From Candidatus Woesearchaeota archaeon (GTDB lineage: Archaea; Nanobdellota; Nanobdellia; Woesearchaeales; JAHWIC01): a stretch of DNA of 7,724 nt. Location of the stretch: contig JAHWIC010000042.1 in the NCBI GenBank assembly GCA_019322805.1, forward strand, positions 1 to 7,724, read 5' to 3'. Each line of letters opens with the position of its first letter. Position 1 is the stretch's first letter. Under the pieces are notes generated by a model. That model saw nothing but the letters and a program-made list of their open reading frames with translations, made no database searches and was not told the origin of the DNA. The translations under genes were made by a program, and so were the position numbers. Below are positions 1-7,048 of this stretch, piece by piece.

Positions 1-307
1 AGTTGCATTTACTGTTTTAATGATGTTCCAGATGACTAATGTGCTTAACTGCAGGTCAGAAGACTTATCCCTGTTCAGAGTTGGTGTCTTTAAAAACAAA
101 TATCTGATTGCAGCTATTGCAAGCTCGATATTATTGCAAATAGCAGTTATTTATACGCCACTAAGCAGATATTTCAGAACAGTCCCTCTTAATTTGATGG
201 ATTGGGTATGGATTGTTCTTGTCTCTTTGAGTGTCCTTGTTTTTGGTGAAGTGTATAAGGTGGTGTACAGAACTATAAGTAGAAAATCAGTTACAAAGGA
301 AGGCTGA
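1..307 (+). CDS. C-terminal end of a type II P-type cation-transporting ATPase (5' end outside window)
   Basis: This is the last ~101 codons of a membrane cation pump, read in the frame starting at base 2; the reading frame is open to the window edge, so the ATG at base 20 is an internal Met, not a start. The protein matches the C-terminal cation-ATPase domain of the SERCA/PMR1/PMCA group. The M8 segment contains FQMTNVLNCRS, equivalent to SERCA IEMCNALNSLS, followed by a hydrophobic hairpin (NKYLIAAIASSILLQIAVIY) and a last helix ending in GEVYKVVYR, equivalent to the family's E..K motif. The glutamate that in SERCA M8 helps form calcium site I is Gln here (bases 29-31), as in PMCA-type single-site pumps; that comparison is from family knowledge. 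The gene ends in TGA, whose last base is the first base of the proposed start of the next gene, so translation is probably coupled. The ion carried cannot be decided from this fragment. Confidence 0.9.
   Translation, partial: VAFTVLMMFQMTNVLNCRSEDLSLFRVGVFKNKYLIAAIASSILLQIAVIYTPLSRYFRTVPLNLMDWVWIVLVSLSVLVFGEVYKVVYRTISRKSVTKEG
296..303 (+). promoter_or_regulatory. Putative ribosome binding site for the voltage sensor-permease gene
   Basis: AAGGAAGG lies at the end of the upstream ATPase gene. Its AAGGA core (296-300) is six bases before an ATA at 307 that overlaps the TGA stop by one base (TGATA). This layout matches the common TGATG coupled-start arrangement with ATA in place of ATG. It is the main reason for placing the start of the next gene here rather than at the TTG at 427. 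Confidence 0.5.
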
Positions 308-2634
308 TAACAATTCCGCAAAACAAACTTGACGAACTAATCCAGGCAATTATTCCGCCAGCTTTAGTTCTACTTCTCACTGTCAGCATCATTGAAGTAT
401 TCTATGAAGTTGCTAAGTACAGTAAATTGATAGACGTCTTTGATATTTTTATAATTGCAATATTTGCTACAGACTTGCGCTTTAGATGGAAAGAGCTTCC
501 TCATTTCATACCTTTTGTAAAAAAGTATTATCTTGAGATTATCGCTACTATACCATTCAACTTCATCTTCTTTGGGGTAGAATACCTAGCATTTACAAGA
601 GCGCTGAGAGGGGTAAGGATTGTTACGCGTATGGCAAGATTAGCGCGTTATGGAAGGCTGTTTAGGATGCTCAGGTTTGTTACAAGGGCACCTAGATTCA
701 TAAGGATGAGGCATCATCTTAAGCCAACAACAATTAGGAAGGTACAGCCTCATGAAAAGAAGATGAAAGGTGTGCTGAGCTTTAAGGTAATCCTCCTTGT
801 TACTATAAACTCAATCATGGGAACAGGCATATGGTTTCTTACTGCAGCAGGAGCAAAGTATGCAGGTCCAGCATCATTAATCTCATGGATAATCCTTTCA
901 GTAATTGCCGTTTATATTGCAATGTGCTTTTCAGAGCTCACAAGCATGTTTCCAAAGGCAGGCGGTGTTTATGAGTTTGCAAAACAAACATATGGAAGGT
1001 TTTGGTCTTTTGTCATTGGATGGACAACATCAATAGCAGGAAGCGTTACAATATCTATGCTCTTATTAGGAGCACTGCAATACATGATTCCCATTGAATA
1101 TTCTAAATTTTACATCCCTATAGCAATTGGCCTTGTACTTCTCTTTAACTATATAGCATATAGGGGAATGCAGACAAGCACCTATATGCTTGTAACTTTT
1201 GCATTAATAACAATTGCAACAATCACCTCAATAATAGTGCCTGGATTTTTCAGGTTTAACCTGGAAAATTTCACTCCTTTCTTTGTATTTCCTGCTATGA
1301 ATTTACTATTGGCAATATTCTTTATTGCAGAAACATTCTTTGGATGGGAGAGTGCTATTTTCCTGTCCGCAGAAACAAAGAATCCTTCTAAAGTAATGCC
1401 AAAGGCGCTTATTTATGGTACATTGGCAATAGCTGGTTTTGCGCTTCTTCTTACGTTAACTGCATTAGGGGTTATACCCTGGCAAACATATGCAGAATCA
1501 ACAGCGCCATTAAGAGACCTAGGAATGGCCTATTTCGGAAATATAGGTGTTATCCTATTTACAGTATTAGTATCTACTTCAATAATAGGTGCTGTAGCAA
1601 GCTGGATTGTTACTGCCCCAAGACTTTTAATGGCTCTTGCAGAAGATAAATTGTTTTTTGTGCAATTAGCAAAAATCCATCCAAAACACAAAAGCCCTTA
1701 TGTCTCGATTATCTTCCAGATTCTGGTTGTATCAATCCTTGTAATAATCGGAGCAGGCTCATATGAGGTCTTACTGCATCTTCTTATACCACTTATACTT
1801 GTGCTGTATTCTGCTGTTCTCTTAAGTGTTGTAATATTGCGATTTAAGAAACCAGAGCTTCCAAGGCCTTACAAAGTGCCGTTTGGGAAAGTAGGGCCTT
1901 TCTTCACAGTGCTGTTCATGATATTCCTGCTTACCATGTTCATCAGGGAAACACATGGTGCAATGGACATGTTAAGGGTATCAGGCTCATTAATTGTTTT
2001 TGGAACTCCTGCGTATTTTGCAATTGAGATTTTTTATGACCAAAAATATGTCAATATGAGGAAAAACCTGGGTGCAAGGCTCTCTCATCACTACCATTCA
2101 ATTCCATTGCCAAAGCCCTTATTCAATCATATATTGAGATTAGTAGGGGAGATAAAAGAAGACTCATTAATCCTTGACTATGACTGCGGCGTAGGCGGCT
2201 TCACAAGGAGGATTATCAAAAAGAAGATTCCTTTTAAGAGAATCTATGCTGTTGACAAGGCGCAGGAAGAAATAAAGGTATTTAAGGAAAAACTGCCGAA
2301 AGAATATAAGGATAAGGTGCATATCTATTATAGAACATCCTGGAGGATTCCTGAGAAAATCAGGAATATTGATGCATTCTTTTCATTCAATTCTCTTGGA
2401 TATATAGAAGATATCCCAGCATTTCTTAAACATTTAAGGGAAATACTGCGAAAGAACGGAAAGTTCTGCTTCTATATAATGCATCATATGATTAATGTAA
2501 CACCGAACGCATTAATAGTAGAAGACAAGCACAAGGTATGGGAATTGTTTGATAAGGAGAATCTTGATGCAGTATATCACAAAAGAAAAAGGCTGTTCAG
2601 GGAGGAAATCTTTATATATGGCAGAAAGAGGTAA
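307..2634 (+). CDS. Voltage-sensor-like domain / APC-family permease / methyltransferase fusion protein
   Basis: Numbering is from the proposed ATA start (775 residues). Residues 1-135 form a four-helix domain like the S1-S4 voltage sensor of potassium channels: S1 about 17-36, S2 about 42-60 with F53 and D56, S3 about 71-91 with E77 in LEIIATIPF, and S4 about 96-135 with arginines at 98, 101, 104, 108, 111, 114, 117, 120, 123, 127, 130, 133 and 135. F53, D56 and E77 fit the charge-transfer centre F..E and S3 acid of Kv channels. Residues 153-577 are a full APC-superfamily amino acid/polyamine-type permease: INSIMGTGIW in TM1, FPKAGGVYEFAKQTYG after TM2, FFGWES and AETKNPSKVMPKA around TM6-7, then hydrophobic segments to about 577. 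Residues 615-735 resemble a class I SAM-dependent methyltransferase, with motif I LILDYDCGVGG (D624) and AVDKA (D650). Sensor, permease N-terminus and C-terminus should all meet the cytoplasm, so the topology is self-consistent. No ATG, GTG or TTG occurs in frame between the upstream stop (280-282) and the TTG at 427; starting at 427 would delete S1, so I prefer 307. Substrates of permease and methyltransferase are unknown. Confidence 0.85.
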   Translation: MTIPQNKLDELIQAIIPPALVLLLTVSIIEVFYEVAKYSKLIDVFDIFIIAIFATDLRFRWKELPHFIPFVKKYYLEIIATIPFNFIFFGVEYLAFTRALRGVRIVTRMARLARYGRLFRMLRFVTRAPRFIRMRHHLKPTTIRKVQPHEKKMKGVLSFKVILLVTINSIMGTGIWFLTAAGAKYAGPASLISWIILSVIAVYIAMCFSELTSMFPKAGGVYEFAKQTYGRFWSFVIGWTTSIAGSVTISMLLLGALQYMIPIEYSKFYIPIAIGLVLLFNYIAYRGMQTSTYMLVTFALITIATITSIIVPGFFRFNLENFTPFFVFPAMNLLLAIFFIAETFFGWESAIFLSAETKNPSKVMPKALIYGTLAIAGFALLLTLTALGVIPWQTYAESTAPLRDLGMAYFGNIGVILFTVLVSTSIIGAVASWIVTAPRLLMALAEDKLFFVQLAKIHPKHKSPYVSIIFQILVVSILVIIGAGSYEVLLHLLIPLILVLYSAVLLSVVILRFKKPELPRPYKVPFGKVGPFFTVLFMIFLLTMFIRETHGAMDMLRVSGSLIVFGTPAYFAIEIFYDQKYVNMRKNLGARLSHHYHSIPLPKPLFNHILRLVGEIKEDSLILDYDCGVGGFTRRIIKKKIPFKRIYAVDKAQEEIKVFKEKLPKEYKDKVHIYYRTSWRIPEKIRNIDAFFSFNSLGYIEDIPAFLKHLREILRKNGKFCFYIMHHMINVTPNALIVEDKHKVWELFDKENLDAVYHKRKRLFREEIFIYGRKR
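763..765 (+). other. Internal in-frame ATG at the canonical N-terminus of the permease domain
   Basis: The ATG begins MKGVLSFKVILLVTINSIMGTG, which is how stand-alone APC permeases typically begin. It marks the fusion joint between the sensor module and the permease. It could also be an internal start giving a sensor-free permease, but no strong ribosome binding site is visible just upstream, so that is speculative. Confidence 0.3.
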
Positions 2635-2660
2635 AGGGATAGCCTATGTTGAGTATCATA

Positions 2661-2666
2661 GAGGTG
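2661..2666 (+). promoter_or_regulatory. Ribosome binding site of the second P-type ATPase gene
   Basis: GAGGTG sits five bases before the ATG at 2672. An in-frame TAG at 2669-2671 directly precedes that ATG, so the start is fixed. The site lies in the 37-base gap after the fusion gene, where I see no convincing promoter or terminator. Confidence 0.65.
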
Positions 2667-2671
2667 TTTAG

Positions 2672-5395
2672 ATGCCAGAGAAAAAAGAGGCTTGGTACGC
2701 AAAGCCATTAAATGATGTTTTCAAAAGCCTGAATTCCACTAAAGAAGGCTTAAGCTCAGGAGAAGCAGAAAAAAGGATAAAGGAATACGGCTATAATGAG
2801 ATTAAAGAGGCAAAGAAAGACACTCCTTTTAGAATTCTTCTAAGACAATTCAAATCCTTTGTTGTTGGCATATTAATTGTTGCTGCAATTATCTCCTTTT
2901 TCATAGGCCATAATATAGAGCTGGTTGTCATCTTAGTAATAATTGTATTTGTTATTCTAATAAACTTTCTTGAAGAGTATAAAGCTTCTAAAGACATGGC
3001 TGCCTTAATCAGCCTGACCCCAAAAAAGTCTATTGTGCTGAGGGACAACAAGAAAACAGAAATACTGTCAAAAGAAGTCACTATAGGAGATATCCTAATT
3101 CTGGAAAGAGGGAACATAGTTGGAGCAGATGCCAGGCTTATTGAAGCAAATAGTCTCAAATTGGAGGAAGCTGCACTGACCGGAGAATCTGTGCCGGTTA
3201 CCAAGCTTGCAGGAGACCTAAAAGCAGGCATTGCATTAGCGCAGCAGACAAATATGGTCTTTGCAGGAACAAATATCACTAATGGCGACGGCCTTGCTGT
3301 TGTTGTCAGAATAGGCGAAGCAACAGAGATCGGCAAGATCTCAAGAATGATAAAGGGGATAAAAGAAGAAACAACCCCTCTCCAAAAAAGATTAGACAAG
3401 CTTACGAAACAGATATCTATAGCAGCGATGATTGTGGCGATGATTGTCTTCGTAGTTGGCGTCCTTCGTGGCACCCACTGGAGCGGGATGCTGATATTCT
3501 CTATGGCAGTGATTATTTCAGGAATACCCGAAAGTCTGCCGACTGTTGTTGCAGTTACACTGGCAACAGGAGTAAAGAAAATGGCAAAAAGGAATGCTAT
3601 TATAAAAAGGCTGCCTGCTGTTGAGACACTAGGGACATGCACAGTAATCTGCTCTGACAAGACTGGAACATTAACCCAGAATAAGATGGTTATTGAAAAT
3701 ATATTTACTTCTGACATTGAAATAAGGGTTACAGGAGAGGGCTACAGGCCAGAAGGAGTTTTCTTAAAAGAAAATATCAAAATCGATGTTAAAAAGCACA
3801 AAACCGCATCTAAGATTTTCGAGATAGGCGTTCTTTGCAATAATGCAGACATTAAAAAGGAAAAAAATGACTGGGTTGTGGATGGAGAAGCTACAGAAGG
3901 CGCCTTAATTACAGTTGCCAGAAAGGCAGGCATAGCCAAGTCAGACTATCATAAAAAATTCCCAAGGAAAAAGGAGCATCCCTTTGATCCTGTCAGGAAA
4001 TGTATGAGCACTGTGCATGTATACCAGGGAAAACATGTTGTTTATTCCAAGGGAGCTCCTGAAATGCTGCTGAAAAAAGCTAAATATTACTTAGACAACG
4101 GAAAGGTAAAGAAGCTAAACAAGCCTATCATCGACTCATTTCTCCAAAAGAACAAAGAATACGCGTCAAAAGGACTAAGAGTACTTGGCCTGGCATTTAA
4201 AGAGCATAAAGGCTCCCTTGAATTAAAGAGTGTGGAATCTAATCTGATATTTGTTGGCCTTGTATCTATACGAGACCCTCCTGAGCCAAGCGTAAAGGAG
4301 TCTGTTAAGCGCTGCAAAGAAGCTGGAATAAGGGTAGTGATGATCACAGGGGATAATGAGATCACTGCTAAGGCAATAGCAACTGAACTTGGAATCTTTT
4401 CTGAAAAGGATACAATCCTGACAGGAAAAGAACTGGACCAATTAAATGAGCAGGCTTTTGAGAAAATAATTAACAGCGTGAGTGTTTATGCAAGAGTTGC
4501 ACCTGCCCACAAATTAAGAATTGTTCAAACTCTGCAGAAAGTGGGCCATATTGCTGCTATGACTGGTGACGGTGTAAATGATGCGCCTGCATTAAAAAAG
4601 GCTGATATTGGTATAGCTATGGGAAAATGCGGAACAGATGTTGCAAAAGAAGCCGCAGAGCTTGTGTTAAAAGATGATAATTTCACCACGATAGTAAATG
4701 CAGTTGAAGAAGGAAGAACTATTTATGAAAACATCAGAAAATTCATTTATTATCTGTTGGTTGGGAATTTTTCCGAGGTTTTGATTATTTTAATTGCTGT
4801 CATTGTTGGGGCCAGCCTGCCATTAACAGCTCTTATGATACTGTTCATAAATCTGGTTACAAGCGAGTTGCCTGCGCTTGGGCTGAGTTTTGAGAAACCT
4901 TCAGCAAAGATTATGAAGCAAAAGCCAAGGGAGCCAAAAGAAGGCATCCTGAGCGATTACCTGCTCTTTAAGATTGGAGAGCTGGTGCCTCTGATTGTTT
5001 TGGGAGCTATTGCGCTGTATATATGGGAGCTGGTAATGAAAGGAGCTGCGATTCCTAAAGCGCAGACAATTGCCTTTGCAACAATAATCTTTTTCGAGCT
5101 GTTCCATGCATTGAATGCCAAGAGCTGGGATGAATCAATCTTTACAAAAAACTTCTTTTCTAATATTTATGTGCTTGGAGGCATTACTCTTGCTGCTGTA
5201 TTGACAATTATAGCCATATACCTTCCATTCCTTCAAGGCATATTTGGGACAGTCTCATTGGGCTTGTATGACTGGTTGCCTGTACTAATTGTTGCTTCAA
5301 GCGCCATATTCTTTATAGAGCTCCAAAAAACACTGCTTCAGGCTGAGCTGAAGGAACGGGAGAAGATGGAAATTCACCCGACAAGGGCAGGTTAA
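2672..5395 (+). CDS. Cation-transporting P-type ATPase, type II (SERCA/PMR1-like), complete
   Basis: An ATP-driven membrane pump of 907 residues, the usual length for the type II group. Parts in order: an N-terminal cation-ATPase domain (about 5-75); M1-M2 (about 60-100); the actuator domain with TGES at 170-173; M3-M4 with PESLP at 286-290; the phosphorylation motif DKTGTLT with the phosphorylated aspartate D329; nucleotide binding KGAPE at 460-464; TGDN at 559-562; the hinge TGDGVNDAPA at 631-640; and a C-terminal six-helix membrane domain. Ion-site residues by comparison with SERCA: E287 (E309), N699 (N768), E702 (E771), N727 (N796), T730 (T799) and E809 (E908) are kept, but SERCA D800 is replaced by S731 with E732 next to it. 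Most ligands fit a calcium-like or other divalent/monovalent pump, but the ion is uncertain because of this change. The start is fixed by an in-frame stop just upstream and a good SD. The gene lies between the fusion permease and the STAS-like gene, 16 bases before the latter. Confidence 0.95.
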   Translation: MPEKKEAWYAKPLNDVFKSLNSTKEGLSSGEAEKRIKEYGYNEIKEAKKDTPFRILLRQFKSFVVGILIVAAIISFFIGHNIELVVILVIIVFVILINFLEEYKASKDMAALISLTPKKSIVLRDNKKTEILSKEVTIGDILILERGNIVGADARLIEANSLKLEEAALTGESVPVTKLAGDLKAGIALAQQTNMVFAGTNITNGDGLAVVVRIGEATEIGKISRMIKGIKEETTPLQKRLDKLTKQISIAAMIVAMIVFVVGVLRGTHWSGMLIFSMAVIISGIPESLPTVVAVTLATGVKKMAKRNAIIKRLPAVETLGTCTVICSDKTGTLTQNKMVIENIFTSDIEIRVTGEGYRPEGVFLKENIKIDVKKHKTASKIFEIGVLCNNADIKKEKNDWVVDGEATEGALITVARKAGIAKSDYHKKFPRKKEHPFDPVRKCMSTVHVYQGKHVVYSKGAPEMLLKKAKYYLDNGKVKKLNKPIIDSFLQKNKEYASKGLRVLGLAFKEHKGSLELKSVESNLIFVGLVSIRDPPEPSVKESVKRCKEAGIRVVMITGDNEITAKAIATELGIFSEKDTILTGKELDQLNEQAFEKIINSVSVYARVAPAHKLRIVQTLQKVGHIAAMTGDGVNDAPALKKADIGIAMGKCGTDVAKEAAELVLKDDNFTTIVNAVEEGRTIYENIRKFIYYLLVGNFSEVLIILIAVIVGASLPLTALMILFINLVTSELPALGLSFEKPSAKIMKQKPREPKEGILSDYLLFKIGELVPLIVLGAIALYIWELVMKGAAIPKAQTIAFATIIFFELFHALNAKSWDESIFTKNFFSNIYVLGGITLAAVLTIIAIYLPFLQGIFGTVSLGLYDWLPVLIVASSAIFFIELQKTLLQAELKEREKMEIHPTRAG

Positions 5396-5401
5396 ACAAA
5401 T

Positions 5402-5406
5402 AGGAT
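5402..5406 (+). promoter_or_regulatory. Ribosome binding site of the STAS-like gene
   Basis: AGGAT is five bases before the ATG at 5412, in the 16-base gap after the ATPase stop. The short gap supports co-transcription with the pump. Confidence 0.5.
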
Positions 5407-5411
5407 ATAGA

Positions 5412-6080
5412 ATGAAAGGCACAATTGAAATTGGCGCTAAGGGAATTATCTGCACTAAACTAGTCATTGGGGAAGATGTTCAGGAGGTAAAGGAATGGGC
5501 AGAGGCATTAAAGAAGTTAATTAAGAAGGAATATGAAAAAACTGGAAAAAAAGTTAGGGTTCTTACAGACCTTACCGAATGCGGATTAAGCAAGAATCTC
5601 CTAATGCAGACCGCAATTTCTGATATGGAAACGGAGGATGAGCCTTATGTTGAGAAGAGTGCTGCATATACACCTAACTTTGCTCTAAGGCAGCTTGCAA
5701 ATATTATTGCAAAGATCAGCGGAAGAAAAAATTTCATCGTCTTCAAAACAAGAGAAGAGGCCTTAAAATGGCTGGAAGAAAGTGAGAAAGGCAAGAGCAG
5801 AGAGGAGATTATAAAAGAAACGGCTCATGAAGTCTATAGGCTTTTGAAGGCGTCTCCTAATAAGACACAAGAGAAGATTTTAGATTATATCTCCAGATTA
5901 CACGATTACTCAAAGATGGAGAGTGATGAAGAGCTTCAGGCTTATACACTGCAGCAGGGAGCAGTCCTTGTTACTTATTGTTACCTCAAAGAAAACCCTT
6001 CTATGCCAGAAGAAAAGGCAGTTAAGTATATCATAGAGAATTATTCTGATTTGTTAAGCAAATACTCTTCCGAAGAATAG
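5412..6080 (+). CDS. SpoIIAA/STAS-like soluble protein with C-terminal helical extension
   Basis: A 222-residue protein with no signal peptide or membrane helix, so probably cytoplasmic. Residues 1-123 have the pattern of SpoIIAA-like (STAS-fold) proteins: an N-terminal strand region (TIEIGAKGIICTKLVIG), an amphipathic helix about 21-43, the core strand and turn KVRVLTDLTECG at 47-58, a further strand EKSAAYTP at 81-88, a helix, and the ending FIVFKTREEALKWLEE at 108-123, which closely resembles the family's closing VF...EEAL.WL motif. Residues 128-222 are charged and helical; I do not recognise them as a named domain. The classical serine phosphorylation context of SpoIIAA anti-anti-sigma factors is not evident. 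STAS folds often regulate transporters or bind partner proteins, so a regulatory role toward the flanking pump or exchanger is a reasonable inference from position only. The family call is by pattern, moderately secure; the tail's function is unknown. Confidence 0.65.
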   Translation: MKGTIEIGAKGIICTKLVIGEDVQEVKEWAEALKKLIKKEYEKTGKKVRVLTDLTECGLSKNLLMQTAISDMETEDEPYVEKSAAYTPNFALRQLANIIAKISGRKNFIVFKTREEALKWLEESEKGKSREEIIKETAHEVYRLLKASPNKTQEKILDYISRLHDYSKMESDEELQAYTLQQGAVLVTYCYLKENPSMPEEKAVKYIIENYSDLLSKYSSEE

Positions 6081-6097
6081 GATGGTTGCCCACTAAA

Positions 6098-7048
6098 ATG
6101 ATTGTAACAAACCTGTTGTTTTTTTTAGGTGCATGCATTGTCCTAGTTGCTGGTGGAGGGCTGCTTGTCAAATCATTATCAAAGATTGCTTCTTTCCTAA
6201 AGATGAGTGAGTTTGTTGTCGGCTTTATAATAATGGGAATTGCAACAACTATTCCAGAATTGTTTGTTGGAATCGCATCAGCCTTAGGAAAAACGCCTTC
6301 CTTAAGCCTGGGAAATGTGATCGGCTCAAATATTGTCAATGTATCCCTGATTTTAGGCATAGTTGTTCTCCTTTCAAGAGGAATAGAGATTAAGAGCCCT
6401 ACAATGAAATCTGATGCTCTTTATGCATTCTTTATTTCCATTGTACCAATTGTTTTGATGGGTATTGGAAGGAATCTATCAAGGATTGATGGGGTTATTC
6501 TGCTTGGGATATATATCATCTACACCTGGTGGCTTATTAGGGCAAGGAAGGAATTTAGAAAAGAGTTGGAGGAAAGAGTTAAAAGATGGGAGATTATTGG
6601 GTATACTGCTATCTTTGCTGCGTGCCTTCTTGCTTTATTCCTCAGTGCAAGGTTTGTTACGAAGTATGGTGAGTTATTAGCTATTGATTTTGGTATGCCC
6701 AATATCATGATTGGATTGTTCTTGGTTGCAATTGGGACATCACTGCCAGAGCTTGTATTTGGGGTAAGAGCAGCTACGATGAAGCATCCAACTATGGCTC
6801 TTGGTGATATCACAGGAGCTATTGTTTCTAACTCCACCCTGGTTTTAGGGGTCACCGCTTTAATCTGCCCAATAACTGCTCACTTCATGTCGTTCCTTGT
6901 TGGCGGCTCATTCATGATTGTTGCGTGCTTCTTGTTTGCAACATTTGTAGAAAGCGGGAACAGGCTTTACTGGAAAGAAGGAGTTGCAATGGTTTTATTG
7001 TACGTTCTGTTTATTGTTGTTGAGTTTTATATAAAGGCAATAGGATGA
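6098..7048 (+). CDS. Na+/Ca2+ exchanger, CaCA family (NCX_Mj/YrbG-like)
   Basis: A polytopic antiporter of 316 residues (NCX_Mj is about 300) that exchanges sodium or protons for calcium across the membrane. The two inverted alpha repeats are clear. Alpha-1 has GIATTIPELFVG with T50 and E54, then SLGNVIGSNIVN with S77 and N81. Alpha-2 has AIGTSLPELVFG with T214 and E218, then ALGDITGAIVSN. The alpha-1 positions carry the same numbers as the ion ligands I recall for NCX_Mj (T50, E54, S77, N81), and alpha-2 is shifted by a constant five. This supports the ATG at 6098; the in-frame TTG at 6086 would add four residues and has only a cramped SD. In alpha-2 the positions matching NCX_Mj S236 and D240 are A241 and N245, which may change stoichiometry or selectivity. 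A basic cytoplasmic loop (ARKEFRKELEERVKR) separates the halves. The stop overlaps the start of the rhomboid gene (ATGA), implying coupled translation. Confidence 0.93.
   Translation: MIVTNLLFFLGACIVLVAGGGLLVKSLSKIASFLKMSEFVVGFIIMGIATTIPELFVGIASALGKTPSLSLGNVIGSNIVNVSLILGIVVLLSRGIEIKSPTMKSDALYAFFISIVPIVLMGIGRNLSRIDGVILLGIYIIYTWWLIRARKEFRKELEERVKRWEIIGYTAIFAACLLALFLSARFVTKYGELLAIDFGMPNIMIGLFLVAIGTSLPELVFGVRAATMKHPTMALGDITGAIVSNSTLVLGVTALICPITAHFMSFLVGGSFMIVACFLFATFVESGNRLYWKEGVAMVLLYVLFIVVEFYIKAIG

Noticed and set aside
427..429. TTG at 427 as the start of the fusion gene
   Set aside because: It would cut off the S1 helix and leave about 120 bases of coherent coding sequence unexplained, and it has no ribosome binding site upstream. 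It remains possible if S1 is not translated.
307..2634. The fusion as a frameshift or assembly artefact joining separate genes
   Set aside because: There is no stop or frame change anywhere between the three domains, and the topology of each junction is consistent. It cannot be fully excluded without homologues.
2635..2671. The 37-base gap as a terminator or promoter
   Set aside because: There is no stem-loop with a T-run and no clear TATA/BRE element; only the ribosome binding site is supportable.
2791..3717. A 308-codon open frame on the minus strand
   Set aside because: It lies wholly inside the second ATPase and opposite its conserved TGES, PESLP and DKTGTLT motifs. Its translation is low-complexity Ser/Ile/Thr and resembles no family, so it is a shadow of the real gene.
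6086..6088. TTG at 6086 as the exchanger start
   Set aside because: It adds only four residues and is almost touching the AGGA motif. The ATG at 6098 gives residue numbering that coincides with NCX_Mj.
6031..6855. Minus-strand open frames at 6031-6360 and 6520-6855, and a plus-strand frame at 6465-6680
   Set aside because: All lie on top of the exchanger gene, whose alpha repeats are unmistakable. None has a recognisable product.
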